Source: Mugil cephalus
Lineage: Eukaryota; Chordata; Actinopteri; Mugiliformes; Mugilidae
Assembly (NCBI RefSeq): GCF_022458985.1
Contig: NC_061777.1
Coordinates: 16,705,668 to 16,769,667 of the forward strand
DNA length: 64,000 nucleotides
Direction of reading: 5' to 3'
Position numbers and translations under genes: made by a program. The notes beneath the pieces were generated by a model. It did not search any database and was not told the origin of the DNA. It worked only from the letters and a program-made list of their open reading frames with translations. Positions 34,962 through 53,400 of this stretch are shown here, piece after piece (positions within the stretch are counted from its first letter, which is position 1; every line of letters begins with the position of its first letter).

Positions 34962-37900
34962 TCACCAAGAGCCAAAGAGCCAATTGTCAATAGCTCTTTC
35001 ATTGGCTAATACATCCTTTTGCCAATCCACATGCCACCTGAGGTTAGCAATGACCTGGCTGTAGTTTCTACCCAAACTGTGGCGCCATGCACCAAATGAC
35101 TCTTTATTGTAGAGATGGACAGCGGAAGACACTTTTGGATAGTCTACAATGCTGCGCAATAGCTTGTCCAGATGCGCCTGCACATCTGGGTATTTGAAAA
35201 CCACGTTGTGAAGTTCATCCTTGTCCAGTGTAAGGTCTGCAAAAGAGGAACAGAGGAATCAAACAACACAAGAGCTCAATTCTGGTATTTTTCCTCAAGG
35301 AAAGGAAGGAAATCAGAGTGGCTTAAGTTTAGGACTCACCGAAAAGTTGCGAAGGGACACTCAGGCCATCTGCATAGGCGATGTATTTCCACCGACCGCT
35401 TCTCAGCATGTATGTAGAGGCATTCACATTACAACCATGATATTCACTCAATATCCAGTCTGGGTGTTGCGTCTTAGGGAAAGCATTGGATGTGGATAGC
35501 AGAGGAAGGAGGGAGTGGCCACTGAGATTACCTTCAGGTGTAATACCAGCCATTTCTGCAAAACAATCAAACATGCTTTTTAGCAGTTGCTTTTACAAAC
35601 AGTGGGGCAGTATTTAAGCCTATCTCCAAAGATTTAAATGCCAACAATAGACCTACACAGAAGGAGTTAGTGTTGCCCCTTACCCAGCACTGTGGGATAA
35701 AGATCAACCAAAGACACAAGCTGGTTGACCTGCACACCAGACGTCAGGCCAGGTCCCATGATGAGCAGGGGAACATGGGAGCTGCCTTCAAACATTGACA
35801 TCTTATAGAACTGCCGGTGCTCCATGGCCAGCTCTCCATGATCAGCGGTAAAAATAACAAGTGTGTTGTTAAGGAGGCCTCTCTCCCTCAGGGCTGAAAG
35901 GACCTGGCCTGGTGAGACAGAGGGCGTTGAAGACGCAAAGTAAGCACCAGATATACACTTCATTAAGCACTAATAAAAGGACAAAGCGGTTGCAGTAAAC
36001 TGGATTCTGAAAGCTCTAAAAGGGAAATACTGTATAGTTGTTAAAGTGCCCTTGATATTTTAATGTGTTAAGTAAATTTGAGTGGGAAAATAACTTCAAC
36101 TGTCTTACAGATCACTGTGATAATGCACATAATACTTCCTAAACCATATCTAAACCGAAACATCTACTTTCATCAGTGCCAATTGGTCAAAAAGGCTTTC
36201 CTGAGAAAATACCTAAGAGATGCCAATGTGATTTGAAATATAAGTACTAATATGCCAATGGCCTCTGGCAATATAAATGTCTTTGGCTGGTGATTGGGCT
36301 TAGTTACCCTCATTAACCACTATGTAAAAGTGTAGATAAAGGACATGGCGGGAGAGAACTGAGCGAGACACCACTCTCTTCAGCTGTCTTTTCCTAAAAC
36401 ATAATTTAAAAAAAGGCAGAGAGGCAACAGACTGCGAGACCGGTGGGGTGGTCTGCACTTTAGCTGTGTTATGAAGAAAGTTGATCTAACCACAAGCCAT
36501 CTTTGTGGCCATCTTATCCTCGAAACGTTCTAGATGAGACGAGCCTCCAGCAAATTACGGCTGTCGACTAACCCAGCATTGCATCTGTTTCAGCACACAT
36601 GGCGTAATAGAAGGCCCGAATGCTTTTGACTTCCTCCTCAGTGAAAGCACCACTGCAGTTTTTGGTGAAGGTGGAGTAGTAGTCCACGGGGTGCATGGCT
36701 GCCATGGGCAGCCATTTGGGAACAGAGACGAGATCAGAGGACACCTGTGCATGTGAAGAAAAAATTAAAATCAAGATGTTAGCAACCACAGAGAGGGAGA
36801 GAAAATTCATGATACAGAAAATTAGGCAACAGAAAAAGCGTGCCTTCGTTAGCCAGTATGGTGAAGTGCGGAACGTGGATCCTCCTGCATTGGGCCCCAG
36901 GGATTCAGTTTTGTATGGATGAGGTAAATTGAGGCCAAGATAAAGAGCGAAGGGCTGGCGTGAGGTTGCAGCCGTCTGATGGATCCACTGTGTGGCCATA
37001 TCTGTGTTTTTCCAGTCTTCCCTCATGATCCTGACAGTCGACATGTTGCCAACCAGTTGCGAAACGGGCCGGCCCTCTTGGCGCAGGAGGAACTGCACGT
37101 CTTGTGTCCATGCCTCAACTCGATTGCTGCAGTGGATGTGCAAAAATAGGAAGTGGAAAGAAACATGTAAAAACAAGCATCCAAAAAGGCATCTCAAACT
37201 GTTCTGGAAAAAGCTGCCCACACTCTCCCACTGCCTGTTAGTCATAGTCAGTTACTAAGAATTACTCTCTGTATTAGTTTGGTGACCAGAAATTAGGTGT
37301 TTCATTACCTGAGATTTTACAGACTTGCTTGTCCATATTTTTGAAAGTGTCTGCCTACCTGACAGAGTGACTCCCTGAGGTATAATCCCGCTTGCCCATC
37401 ATCTTGGTCTGATATCCACTCTTCTGCAGCAAATCCATCCACGTCGTTGCATTTGAATCCAAGCACTTGTAGTTATTCCACGACTGAGTGAGGTGAACAA
37501 ACTGGCCGCTCCACATTGCTGAGAACAGGGATTAAACTGTTGTAAAATCAAAATGCAACATCCTCCAGTTGTAATTTTAAGAGAAATGTCAAGTAAGGGA
37601 GGCTGTCACTTACCAGCTCTTGATGGGCAGCAGATGGGTGAATTGGTGTAAGCATTAAGAAACGTGGAGCCAAGTTGCCTGAGGTAGTTTATGTATGGCA
37701 GCTCTACAACTTTGCTGCCAGGATCAAAGGTCAGTCTGCCATCCTTAAAAAAAGGCACAAAAGGAGACATGAACATTAAGTGGCAGAGATACACAATACA
37801 CATAAAACTCGACTGGAAGCTACACAAATGACGCCTGTACTATGAATAACATCTCTTCTCATTCTGCTCTGATCTAATCCACAGAAATCACAAGTATGGA

Positions 37901-38049
37901 AGGACATATTATCCAATAAAAAATACCATAAGTTAATTCATACTTACAAATGAATCGCTCACCACCACCACAATATTGGGTTTAGTTGCATTTTGGCTTT
38001 GTCCATAGCCTTGGAGAAGGTAAATACAAAACAATACTGATATCTTCAT
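34962..38049 (-). CDS. arsk: Arylsulfatase K (glucuronate-2-sulfatase), eight exons
   Basis: Exons 38049-37948, 37743-37614, 37518-37359, 37126-36844, 36744-36573, 35908-35684, 35555-35340 and 35236-34962 join in frame to 520 residues (human: 536). Residues 1-18 form a signal peptide. SDSFDG (D32, D35) and TADHGE (D305, H306) supply metal ligands. CCPSR (C72) is the C-x-P-S-R signature converted to formylglycine. NLPHPYK and the C-terminal NVIANLRWH also match ARSK. The lysosomal enzyme removes 2-O-sulfate from glucuronate in heparan and dermatan sulfate. Exon 4 appears to end in a GC donor (AAG|GCACGC). The gene is on the same strand as ttc37, whereas in human the two are head to head. Confidence 0.95.
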
Positions 38050-39862
38050 GGCAAATGAATTAAGTTAATTGCTGGATCGGCTACAGGAGACACTTGTTGC
38101 AGAAAGTTGAGGTTCATCTGCGCTGACATGAACGAACGCTCGGGAAGAAGTGGATCAGTTATAAACATCCTGGTTAAGCTTTCAAAATAAAAGTATTGTT
38201 GTAACTTAAAATGCTTTTTACCAGATACACGAAAACAATATATTGCTTGATATTTGCAAAATTGATACCGGACGCCGTACCACTTATTATTGTTTTTATT
38301 ATTATATCATTATTATTATTAAAACAAGATAAATAAAAACACCGTAAACGTAATATGCTCCCATTTTAGGCATGTAATGAAGAATTATCCACTAGGTGGC
38401 ACCATTTATCTACGGATCAAAAAACATTCACGACACAATTTTTTTTGTTTTTTCTTCTGTTGGAGCTGCAGTGATCATACTGTCTTACAAGTTTCACAAA
38501 GATGTATGACTGTATGTTTCGAAGCAATTAAATATTAACTCTTCATTCAATTTCACAGGATGTAATGGTGATGAAGATGGTTTCTTACAATAATATTGAG
38601 TATGAAATATAATTTATAGACTTTGGATTTCAAAGTTTTAATGACAATAAAACAATAGACAACAAAACAACAAATCATTAGAACAGACAAAGAGACATCA
38701 ATATCGTCCTATTACTGAAATGCCCCCTAAAATAGCCTTACTGTGTGGTTACTTGTAATCACTAATACAAAGCAATACCATTGAATTGTAGTGATGTTCA
38801 ACAGGTGACACTGCAGATCATGATAGAAACACTAGTGGCCACAGGGTGGCGTTTTGAGCCTTTATAGTTGTTTTTCTGCAAAGTGGGAGTTCAACACAAT
38901 GGGAACAGCCTCCCATATGTGCATGGATCATTTTAATCCCAATGCAAAAACAAAGTATGCGACCTATGGATAGAATAAAAGAAAACAAGAAAGCTTCCTA
39001 GGCCTTTATTTCCCCACAAAAATCATAGGCTTTCAACAACCCTGTATTGTTGTGCCCTGCAGGCACAAAATGCAGCAATGTTAAATTTGTAGCTTGTGAA
39101 CAGATGCAGATTTAGTGGTTAATCTGCATATGTGAAAATATATGAGTGTGTGAGATTATACTTTTGGATGGATGTGCACACACGCCCTGACAAGGCTTTG
39201 AAGCTGTGGGCCTACAAACGATTCTGAGTCGATGTATGGCTCATTACCTGTTACTACATCACATTTTATGAATAGTGACAATCTGGATAGTTACTTGTTT
39301 GGTGAGAATAACCCCGGCAACAATTTCATTTAAAAGATTGTGAATCAATTGGGATGCTTCTTTTTTTTGTTAGATGTATTAATGTATTAAAATGTACCAA
39401 ATGACCTGTAAACCCCCAACCATAAAAACTAGTGTGGTGAACATTTCTTTGTGTAGTCTTTCAGCTGTTTGACCATACTTGTCATCTGGCTTTGAGCCAC
39501 ACTCTCTGCCTTGTTCCAGAAGGCGGAAGGAGGGGGCAGTGAAGCCCTGCGCATGCGCTCAAGGTTGTTTTTCACACAGCCCGTCGCTTAAAGTGAGCTG
39601 TGCTACGGGGGTTTCCTTGTCTTTGACTGGAGACCAGCACGCAGAGAGGCAGATGATAACAGCATCCATTGCTGTTATTCAGCCTACACACATCTCAATG
39701 AACTGCTCGCACAGAAGCCACTGATCGTGCCCACTGCTTTTTGCAGGGCAGAGATAGCGATCAGTGTCTAAAAACGGCACCCCTTCTTTTTTTCCTATGA
39801 GATTATTTTTTCATAGACTCCTTTTGTAAAAACATTCAAGGTCTCTGTAGCCTCTTTCCACC
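38050..39862. other. Intergenic region between divergent arsk and arrdc3
   Basis: 1.8 kb shared upstream region. The arsk 5' end is near 38050-38150. About 38280-39450 is AT-rich with no gene or clear element. The arrdc3 promoter occupies about 39500-39862. Confidence 0.6.
39549..39558. promoter_or_regulatory. NRF1 consensus in the arrdc3 promoter
   Basis: Perfect palindrome GCGCATGCGC (NRF1), about 305 bases 5' of the arrdc3 ATG. Confidence 0.5.
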
Positions 39863-44468
<4,606 letters not shown>

Positions 44469-45868
44469 GGGCACCCCCAAAATTCCCCTGACTGACTTGG
44501 GGAAACACTAAGGAACCTGCTTTCAAGGCTCAGCTTATTTTTCTCAGATGACGGCATTCACACAATGCTGTTGACATCAAGAGAAAAACAAAATATCCAA
44601 CCAACCAACCAACCAACAAAGACTTGCACACAGTTGAGTTGGATTGGACAAATCTGTTCCTGCCTTCCCTCAGGAGTCACTAGTGTGGGCTGTCACTTCC
44701 TTCCTGTGTCAGCCCACTGAGGGTGGGAGGGCAGATGAACACCTATTCTGTCTGTATGACAAAAACCCCACTAGTAGTGAGAGCCCTGGTGATGGTATTG
44801 ACAGTGACGAAGAAGAATCACCAAGGCTCAGCCTGCCAAGCTCCTCTTCACCCCTTTGATTCTTCTGTACTCGTGGCACATACGGACATGGCTCTTCACA
44901 CATAGAGCAGGACTAATCATGTCCAGACTTCAGCAGAATCACCTTAAGAAAATGGGATGAAGAGAGAAGAGTAACAACAACAATGTTCTAACCACCATAG
45001 TCTGTATGATGGAAAGCTTTCAGCAGCAGCGGTCAACAACAGAGCGAACACTAGGTCCTCCTGCCTCATTTGGGATTTTGTTTTGCACATTTTGAGTTGC
45101 GTGGCTCTGTTTAACGAGAATTTCTTTTCAAATCACTAATAGTTTGGTTTCAGCCTCGCAGTACGCCAGACTAAAAATACGAGACTGCAGGTTTAACTTT
45201 ATAAGACTATCATCTGCATAACTTTGAGCAGCGCTGAGAACAGGATTTGATTTTTGAAAAAAAAAAACGAAAAAAAACAAAGAGACTGAAAAGAACAATG
45301 CACTGAATTTGTTTAAGTTGTTATAAGAATTTTCATTTTCTCGTTTTGATGTTTCCACGGTGACTAACAACAACCAGACCAGACCGGACTTTTACAACAG
45401 CCGCACCACCCTATCTCCACGTGGTAGCTCTTCAAGATGTTGCCTCCTAAGCTCGGATCCAAGAGCGGCTTCCCTCCTCTTGAGTTTATGTTATTCTGTC
45501 CTTGTATCTAGCTCCGGTCATAGAACAGCTTTTAGCCTTTTTGCTTTTTTGGTTTATTTTGAGGATGCTCTGGATTTGGACTAGGGGGGTTGCAGACCTT
45601 CATTTGCCACTTTGAATAGTAGCTGACCAGAAAAATGTGTGTGTGTGTGTGTGCGCTTGTGTGTGTGTGAGAGAGATCAGAGGTGGTACATTGTTGAGGG
45701 ACTCGTCCTAACTGCCTGCAGCCCCTCTACTCCTAATCTCAGGGCAAGCCTGGCTTGCTTAACTGCCCAAAAAGCACTGTCTCAGGTGGTCTTCTCACTT
45801 GCCAAACTGTTGGAATTTAGAGTTTTGTTTAAATTGCACTGTTAAAGCAGAGTTGGGTTTTTTTTTTG

Positions 45869-45901
<33 letters not shown>

Positions 45902-47420
45902 CTACCAAAATGAGAGAACAGACCTGCAGAGAAGCAAGGCAGCTTTCTGAAATGAATCACATTCCCTTTTTGTCCTGCTGCACTTGCCCACTTCATCCAA
46001 CCAACATTTAGACCTCACCAGACCAGTGAAGCCTGAATGCCAGTCATAAAAAAAAAAGAAAGGAAAAGGAGGGATGACGCGACTTCTGCATTAAAGAAGC
46101 AAACCAACACTAAAGAAAAGCTGGGGACGTTGCTAAACTTCTGTTCGGCCTGGTCAGAACAAGTAGTAGTAGTAGATTGACATGAGTAATACATTGGTTT
46201 TCTAACTCATTCAAGACAAAAGACCAGCTGTAACAGAAGTTTGACATTGTCAGAAAAAAAAGCAGCACTTTTTTTGATAAGAAAAAAAAAAGCATTCAAC
46301 GGTGAAGGTCTGGTGAGAGAAAAACATTTGGTACTAACCATGTAGTAGTAGAGGATTTTCAGTCAAGGTGTTGTGTAGGACGGTAATGCATTATTCAGTC
46401 TTTTTAAGATTAGTTACTTCTTTTTTTTTTTTTCTTTTTTTCCAAGTTTACATTTTGAAACGTAGCTAACGCGTGTTTGTATGTGTTGAGTGTGTGCACG
46501 CTCTTGTCCAGCTGGCAACTACATCCACGGCTTCTGGCGGTAATCAACAAACTGCAGATGATTAAAGTGATCTTATCTTAGTGGCCTTGACACAGAAAAG
46601 ACCTGATTAATTTTTCAGTGTCTATGCGGACTTCATTATGTTTGTGAACACCTGTACGTTTTAGACCTTTCTATGTTTATTCAAAAGGACAAAAAGGGAA
46701 CAGAAAAAAAGTCCTTTTAAAGCAAGTGTTGTTAAAAAAGACATCTTGGACAGGCCTCTTTGATTGTGTTGCTGGTGAGGGTTGACTATTATCTTTTTTT
46801 TGTTTTTTTTTTCCATATATTTCTGGGCATTAACAAAGGTTGCTTTCTAGTTTACCAATCAACCTTCTTGAGTTAGTCTCCCCCGATCCGCCTCAGGTCT
46901 GGGGTGGCAGCTGTTGATCAGCACCCTTCCTCCTGCTCCTCCGAGAAACATTTAGGTAACGTGGAATAGCTGATAAAGCACTTCTTCTATGGTAAGCCCA
47001 TGTCAGACCTGTTTGCAGTTCTTTGTTTGGATTTTATCTTAGGGAAAACAAATCAAGCTATGCGGTAAAGAATAAGCTCACATACTTGTTTCAGGTTGGT
47101 CAATTCCATAGTCCATTTGCTTGGGCCTCACAGTAGTCCAGTGTCAAAAAGTAAGCTAAACTCCTGGCCTAATAAAAGGCAGGAACTGAAATGTTCACAG
47201 ATAAAGAGCCTGGGAGACAGGATCTGAAACATTTTAGAAACAAAGTGCAATATTACTCACTGAATTTTCTTCATTCTCCATTTTTATGTTTTTTTTTTTT
47301 TTTCGTCTGTTAATCATGATGATGTATAGATATTCTATGAATATGCTATGTTCTGAATGATTTAACCTTTTGTCTAGTTCTTCCTTTTGATTTGAATAAA
47401 CATTTTGTTCTAAAGGACAT
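44469..47420 (+). other. arrdc3: arrdc3 3' UTR
   Basis: No further gene is visible and the region has many T- and A-rich runs, (TTTTG)n at about 45866-45895 and (GT)n at about 45636-45670. AATAAA at 47395-47400 is the best polyadenylation signal. That gives a 3' UTR of about 2.9 kb, in line with the long 3' UTR of ARRDC3 mRNAs in other vertebrates. Confidence 0.6.
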
Positions 47421-50400
47421 ATGACTGTGCTGTTTATTTGCACAAACACACCGCGTACCTTCTATAAGCTTCCATGGATATAATAATTGAGCTAGTGTAA
47501 AGACAACTTGCTCATCTTTAATTTAGTTGGTCTGCTTTGACACAATTGCAACAAAACATGCTTTCAGCTAAGAGGCACACAACATTGAAACAAAGCCATA
47601 AATGATTAATCATTATTATCATTTCATTATTTTAAATAGGTCATGAAAGTTGTGGTGGACACTGATCACCTGTAAAAGCTAGAACCGCACTGCCTCTAGT
47701 GGTTGGATTACGAACTGCACCCAGACTTGCTGAAAGAAAGATGGAGGGTAGTATGGCCCAAACTGGAGGCGTTCGTCATCAGTGGCAGTTTATTGGCATT
47801 AAAATAAAAAATACATCTTTTCTACAGTCAGATATTAGAAATACTAAGTGAAAACAAATGCCATTTGTTATAAATCCCCCCTAACTGACTGCTATAAAGT
47901 TAAGATTTCAGATCAAAATTTTAAACAAATGCTGAATACCATAACCTTCATGAAGCTTTAATTTAGTGCTGAACTGCTAAGTGAGTGTACATTTAAACCT
48001 CTGGCAAATTACTCAGCACAGAAGATTCATGTCTAAGTGAGTCATATTGACGAATACTTTTGAAGTTCCTCACAGTCTTTGCTCCTCACATGTGGTATGC
48101 CTGTTATAGAAAATGTCTTATGGTACTTTTTCAATAAACAAAATAAATAATAATAAATCTGTGATCCAACTTAAAAAGGGTATTTTATTTTAGCTCGGAC
48201 TCCTCTCTCAAGGAAACTCACAATGAAACATATTGTAGTTGATCGCAATATTATATTATACCGCAAAAGACACGATTTATTGATTCTTGTTGAATGATGC
48301 ATTCCCAAGAAAGGTCATGGTGACCTGTTTCAGAGCAATGGTGAAAAAATGTCTCAGCACAAGTCTTCTAACCATGTCCTTGTAATCTTTTGTAATCTAA
48401 ACGCACAATGTTCCACTATCCATTAATTACTTACTGTTTCCACCACTGAGCTGTGTTGTCCCAAGTCTGCATCAATCTAAGCTGCGCTCAAACATTTTTG
48501 CTAGAGACTGCAATGTCTAAGTGGATCTGAAATCTTTGATTGTTTTAGCATTAAGTAAATATTTAACTTACATAGGTTTCGTCTTTCTTTACTTTAAATA
48601 GTGCTGCTCTCTTTCTGGTTACAGTTTACCTACACATGACCTATTTATTATGTTCAACAGTTTCGTGAGCATGTCCATCAATTTCTCTCGTACTGTATTG
48701 GCCTTCGCGTGACGTCAGCCTGGTTTTATACTAATTGATTTTTTCGCGAACTACAAGCATGTGTGCACAAATGAGCTCAGCAAATTCGATCGGTCGGATG
48801 TTAACAGAAAGCCGGCCAAGCTGGAACAAAATGTGCACAGTGAAAAGAGATGAAAGTCATTGCTATTGCGTAACATAAGGCAAATATCCTCCAGGATGCA
48901 GGTACGTGTGGAGATGGAGATTCTAACGGAAAGAGGGAAAAAAAAACGCCTCTGGAGTGGCACCTCATCAACTTTACTGGGAATTTTTTTTACAAATGAT
49001 CAGTCTGGGCTGGCTCCACTGATGACTCAGCAGCCCAGTCAGCTTTGACCAAGCACTTCAGTTTGCCTTTGTCCCGTCCCTTCTCCACCCCTGGCCCCCT
49101 TTGACTTTTGTGGGCCTTTGTGGATGTCTGACCCCTGCAGATTGAAAAAAAAAAAGAAGGAGGGGATTATTGAGGTGAGGACATAGCTTGTAGCGGCCTA
49201 CATGCATGTGTGTGCAGTGAGAGTGTTGATTAGCAAGTGCTGACGCTACACAGGCCTCAGCTGTTTCCTCTCACTGGCTAATCCCACTACCCAGAAGCCC
49301 CTGTGATCCAGAGGTTCTCAGCAGCTTGGTGTGACCAGGCACGTTCAGCATGGATGGGAAGGGGTTGGACTGAGGCCCCTGTACACGCCTGCTTGACAGA
49401 GCCACATCATCACTGTGACATAATAGAAACACACACACACTCACACATCAATGCACTGGGCGAACTCACACATTCCTTGAAACAATGGACCAACCAATAT
49501 TACATCTGGTCTGAAAAGTTCTGTTCTGCGTGTGCTTTGCTGTCCCCATAAACTCACACTCAGTTGTTCTGCACTGGCAGTCCGAGCTCTGAAGCTGATA
49601 ATTGACAGGACCGAGCTACTGTTCAGTTATCATTAACACATCTCTTTCACTGCCAAGTGCAAATTTGCCTCAAGAGGCTTTCGCAATCTATAGAAGAGTG
49701 ATAGCGATCTGATTTGATTTGTGCACATATAAAAATATGAAAATAGCCGTGCAGAGTCAAAGCCTGCATAAACATAAACATGTTTTAAGTGAAGAAAAGA
49801 TCTGTATTTGGTTGATACATCATAAATGAGAGTACACAAGGAAAGACTAGTCACAAACTTTTTTCCATCATCCTGTTTCATCCACACACACACCAGCAGC
49901 TCTGAAGCCAGCTCTGTCTGTTTTTATCATCGGACACAAAGAAAGGAACATAGATAGACAGGCTGCACAAGGGAGAGAGGGGGCATTGAAGTTTTTTTTT
50001 TTTTTTTTTTTTTTCCCAAGGACTTTTCTTCGTGATGTTTCTTGGCGACTGGTTCATTCTAGTTTGAAGCACTTCTCCTTGAGGGTGCTGACAGCAGAGG
50101 CTGCTGCTTTTCCGACCCTGAAAGCCGGACTGTTTTTCGACCTTGCTAGGAACAAGTTGTTTACCTCCTCTGAATGCTCCACAATGGACAGCGGAAAGAG
50201 AGAATAACTCACCATTGCCATTAAAGTGGATCCTCTCAGAGACTTTATTTGCGTTACCGAGATTCTACTTTGACAGGGACAGAACATATGTTGAGATGAG
50301 CTTCGGGGAGACATTTCTCACCTCTGTCAACACACGTGCACATGCATTCTCAATGCAAAGGCATGCACTAAATGAATATTGGTACAGTACATGTATGTCA

Positions 50401-53400
50401 ACAGCACCTGCTGCTCATAAAGAGTACATGTCACTCGTCGGTTCCTGAGCTGCTTGACTCCATTCTGTGAAAGGTGCATGTCTAATCTCAGCCTCAGGTC
50501 TAGAGAGTCTGCCCTCACCTCTCCGACGCATCACGTCGTCTGCGCAGCGTCTGAAAATGTAAATGCTGTTTAAAAGGTAGAGCAGGTATCATGTGTGGGA
50601 GTGACACGGCCGCCATCGGCTTAACATGATTTATGGTGACGGTGCTAATTGAAAATCCTTTCAAACGTCCTCAGTGGAGTTGTGTGGGCCGCTGCGGATA
50701 TCCATGTTTAGTATGAAAAGGAACATGATAGCAAGAAAAGACAGTGTGCTATGTTCTCATGCCAGGACTCCCAGCCCTGCCATACCAAAGTCCAAGCATG
50801 GTCAGCATTCCTCCTCCAACCACCCTTCACACGCTCCACTCCAGTCCACTCCACTCGCTCTCTTGCATGCTTGCAGCTCTTACGCAGCACCACAAGTTCA
50901 AGACCTTGCCATCACTACGGCTTGGAGTGAAGTCCTGCACAGTTTGCACCTCTCTTTGCTCTCCTTAGGGAACTGGCAATGGCCGGAATAGTAACAGATA
51001 CAAGGAGAGGCCAAACTTAAGATAATAATAGGAGTCATTTTAACTATGCAAAGAGAAATACAGTATGAACAAAGCACAGCTGATTTAGTCCACCAACCTG
51101 GCCCTACACGGCCAAAAACAAGCAGCTCATCACATTCGGGACAATAATGCCAGTTTGATTTCTTTTTCAGGCCGCAGAGGGATCAAAAAGCCTACGTAGC
51201 CTATAGCTTAACTGTTGCATGGATAGGATATCAGCCACAATCGCCAGCTTAATGCTTCATCCCAGCCAGCGGTATAATACTTTACATACTTTGAAAATCC
51301 TGTCAGAGCCAGGCCACAAGGGGAAAGAGTCACCCAGAGTTCATTTTTGACAGATTGCATTTGGACAGATTCCTTCCTCACTCTTCCTCTCTCGCACTTT
51401 ATTATTTATTTATTTTTTTTCCCAGCATTTGTCATCTGCAGAATTCTGTGCATCCACATTGTTTAGTTTCCATCTCATCGGCGGGCGTGTTTAAAAAGCT
51501 CTGGAGAAGGCAGAGATGCCTGCCACATGAGATGGTATTCCTTATCATAACCGTGTCAGAAGGATTTATGACTTTGGGACACTGCATGACACGAATCCGA
51601 GGAGAAGAGCAAATTAGCATCATGCTTATATATGCTCAAAATGTGCCTGCACTCACAACACTGATGCTGCCTGATCTGCTCTATTCTAAGACTTGGAAGA
51701 GAGCACTGGGACACATATTCACCAGCGACACCCTACCTCCCTGTTATGTCACTAGGAGTTTCATTCAGCCCAGTGTGGGTCAAATTCCGGTGTGGTCTTA
51801 AAAATATACTGAAATGATGCCTCACGAATCTCAAGAGGTTGGAGTTAATATCTTAAGCGGTGAATTGATTACATGTTTGCGTTCATTTCTTAATTTGACA
51901 TCAATGCATTCAGCCAGAGAAGAAACTGTATCTGAGACCTCTCGCGATTTAGTTAGTTGATATTAAGTGATATTGTCGTGGTATGAGTAACGGCAAGGTG
52001 AAAACTTGATGTGTCCTTGGTCACCTTATGTTCTCTTACAAGCAGATGAGGGGCCGAGATGAGGAGTGCTGTTTCACCACTTGTCTTATTTTACCCAGCC
52101 AGTCCCTGGTGGAAGTCGCTCAGCTTCCTTTTTTAGCCACGGCTGACTCATAGCATGCGTCCCCCACCACCACCACCGCCACCGCCGCCACCCCTCCCAC
52201 GCCCGCTCTCCGGCTTTTTTGCAAAGTCCCTGCTCAGCTTTAACTCTCCCTCTCTGTGCCTGCTCAGATTCTCCTGAGTCACAGGGAGCAAGGGCACCCC
52301 TCTCCTCTTCCCCACGTCTGCGTGTCTCGCTCTTGAAAAACAACAGGTGCAGTGGGGCCTGCAGGGGGCGGGCTGTCTGGTGGGCAGCGTGTCCAAACCG
52401 TCCCGTATGTTCTCTCACTGTTATTTCGTCCCCGTGCTTCACGCAATCTCTCGAAACTCTCACACCCGCTGTCCGCCCAACCCGTCACCTCTGCACCATG
52501 CACTTGTTTGACCCCCCTCCCACACACCCCCAGCCACTTGTCCACTCCTCTCTAACTCCACTCTCCTCTCCACTGGATGCACATTCGCGCCCAGGCACAT
52601 TATACGTTGTCTGCTGCAGTCGCGCCTGCACACCAGCTTACAGCGTGGGTGACCTTCTGTTTAAAAATAGCCTGATTAATGTCAGGTTTTGATGCCATTT
52701 TCTCCTCCTCCCTGCCAATTCTTTGTTTTTCTTTGCAATCTCCTTCCTCAGCACCCTTCACAACTCTTTCTTTATAGTAATTACACAGCATACTGCATGA
52801 TTTTTTTTATTTTTTATTTTTTTTGGTGGGGGTGTTGGCCACCTACATCGATCACATTTCAGTGTCCAGAGGCCACCTGTCGCGTGTGGCAACAATTTGC
52901 TCTTTGCTTGCAGACTTTATGGTTTCTAGGCCATCGGTGCTGTTGTGCACACAGTAGGTCCCAAACATCACATGACTTCTCTAACCTAGATCCCCTCGTT
53001 TAACACCCTCTAGGTGATAGCCCGGTGACTTCCAAAATAGCATGATGCCCTTTTCCACGCAGTGAAATGGGGCAGGTTGTACAATATGGCTCCAAAGAGT
53101 AAACTGCACATGTTTACTAAAAGGGGTATGTTAGAGGGTCAGCGGGGGTGCTGCTTGCAGTCGTGTGTAACTGATATCTCATTCCTTGTAAACATATGTG
53201 AAATTGGCATTGCAAAACCATGAAGCGTCTAACCCTACTGGCCGTGGCTTGAGGCAGGAGGTTGCCTTGCTATTTTGAGTTCACACCGGTGTGCAGCCTT
53301 TGAATGTGCCGATGCACAGTCCAGGCTTTACCAATCTTTACAAGTCATAAAAACCTCGACCTTGCTCAGAACAGGACACACTTGCAGCTGCGTATATGTC

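Noticed and set aside
51355-51801. 148-residue open frame in the gene-poor interval
   Set aside because: Composition looks random, with no splice chain or known motif; the other strand is also open.
52086-52692. Overlapping open frames of 125 and 157 residues on both strands
   Set aside because: Low-complexity C-rich and CCACCACC sequence keeps several frames open. The peptides are Pro/Ser/Gly/Arg-rich with no domain.
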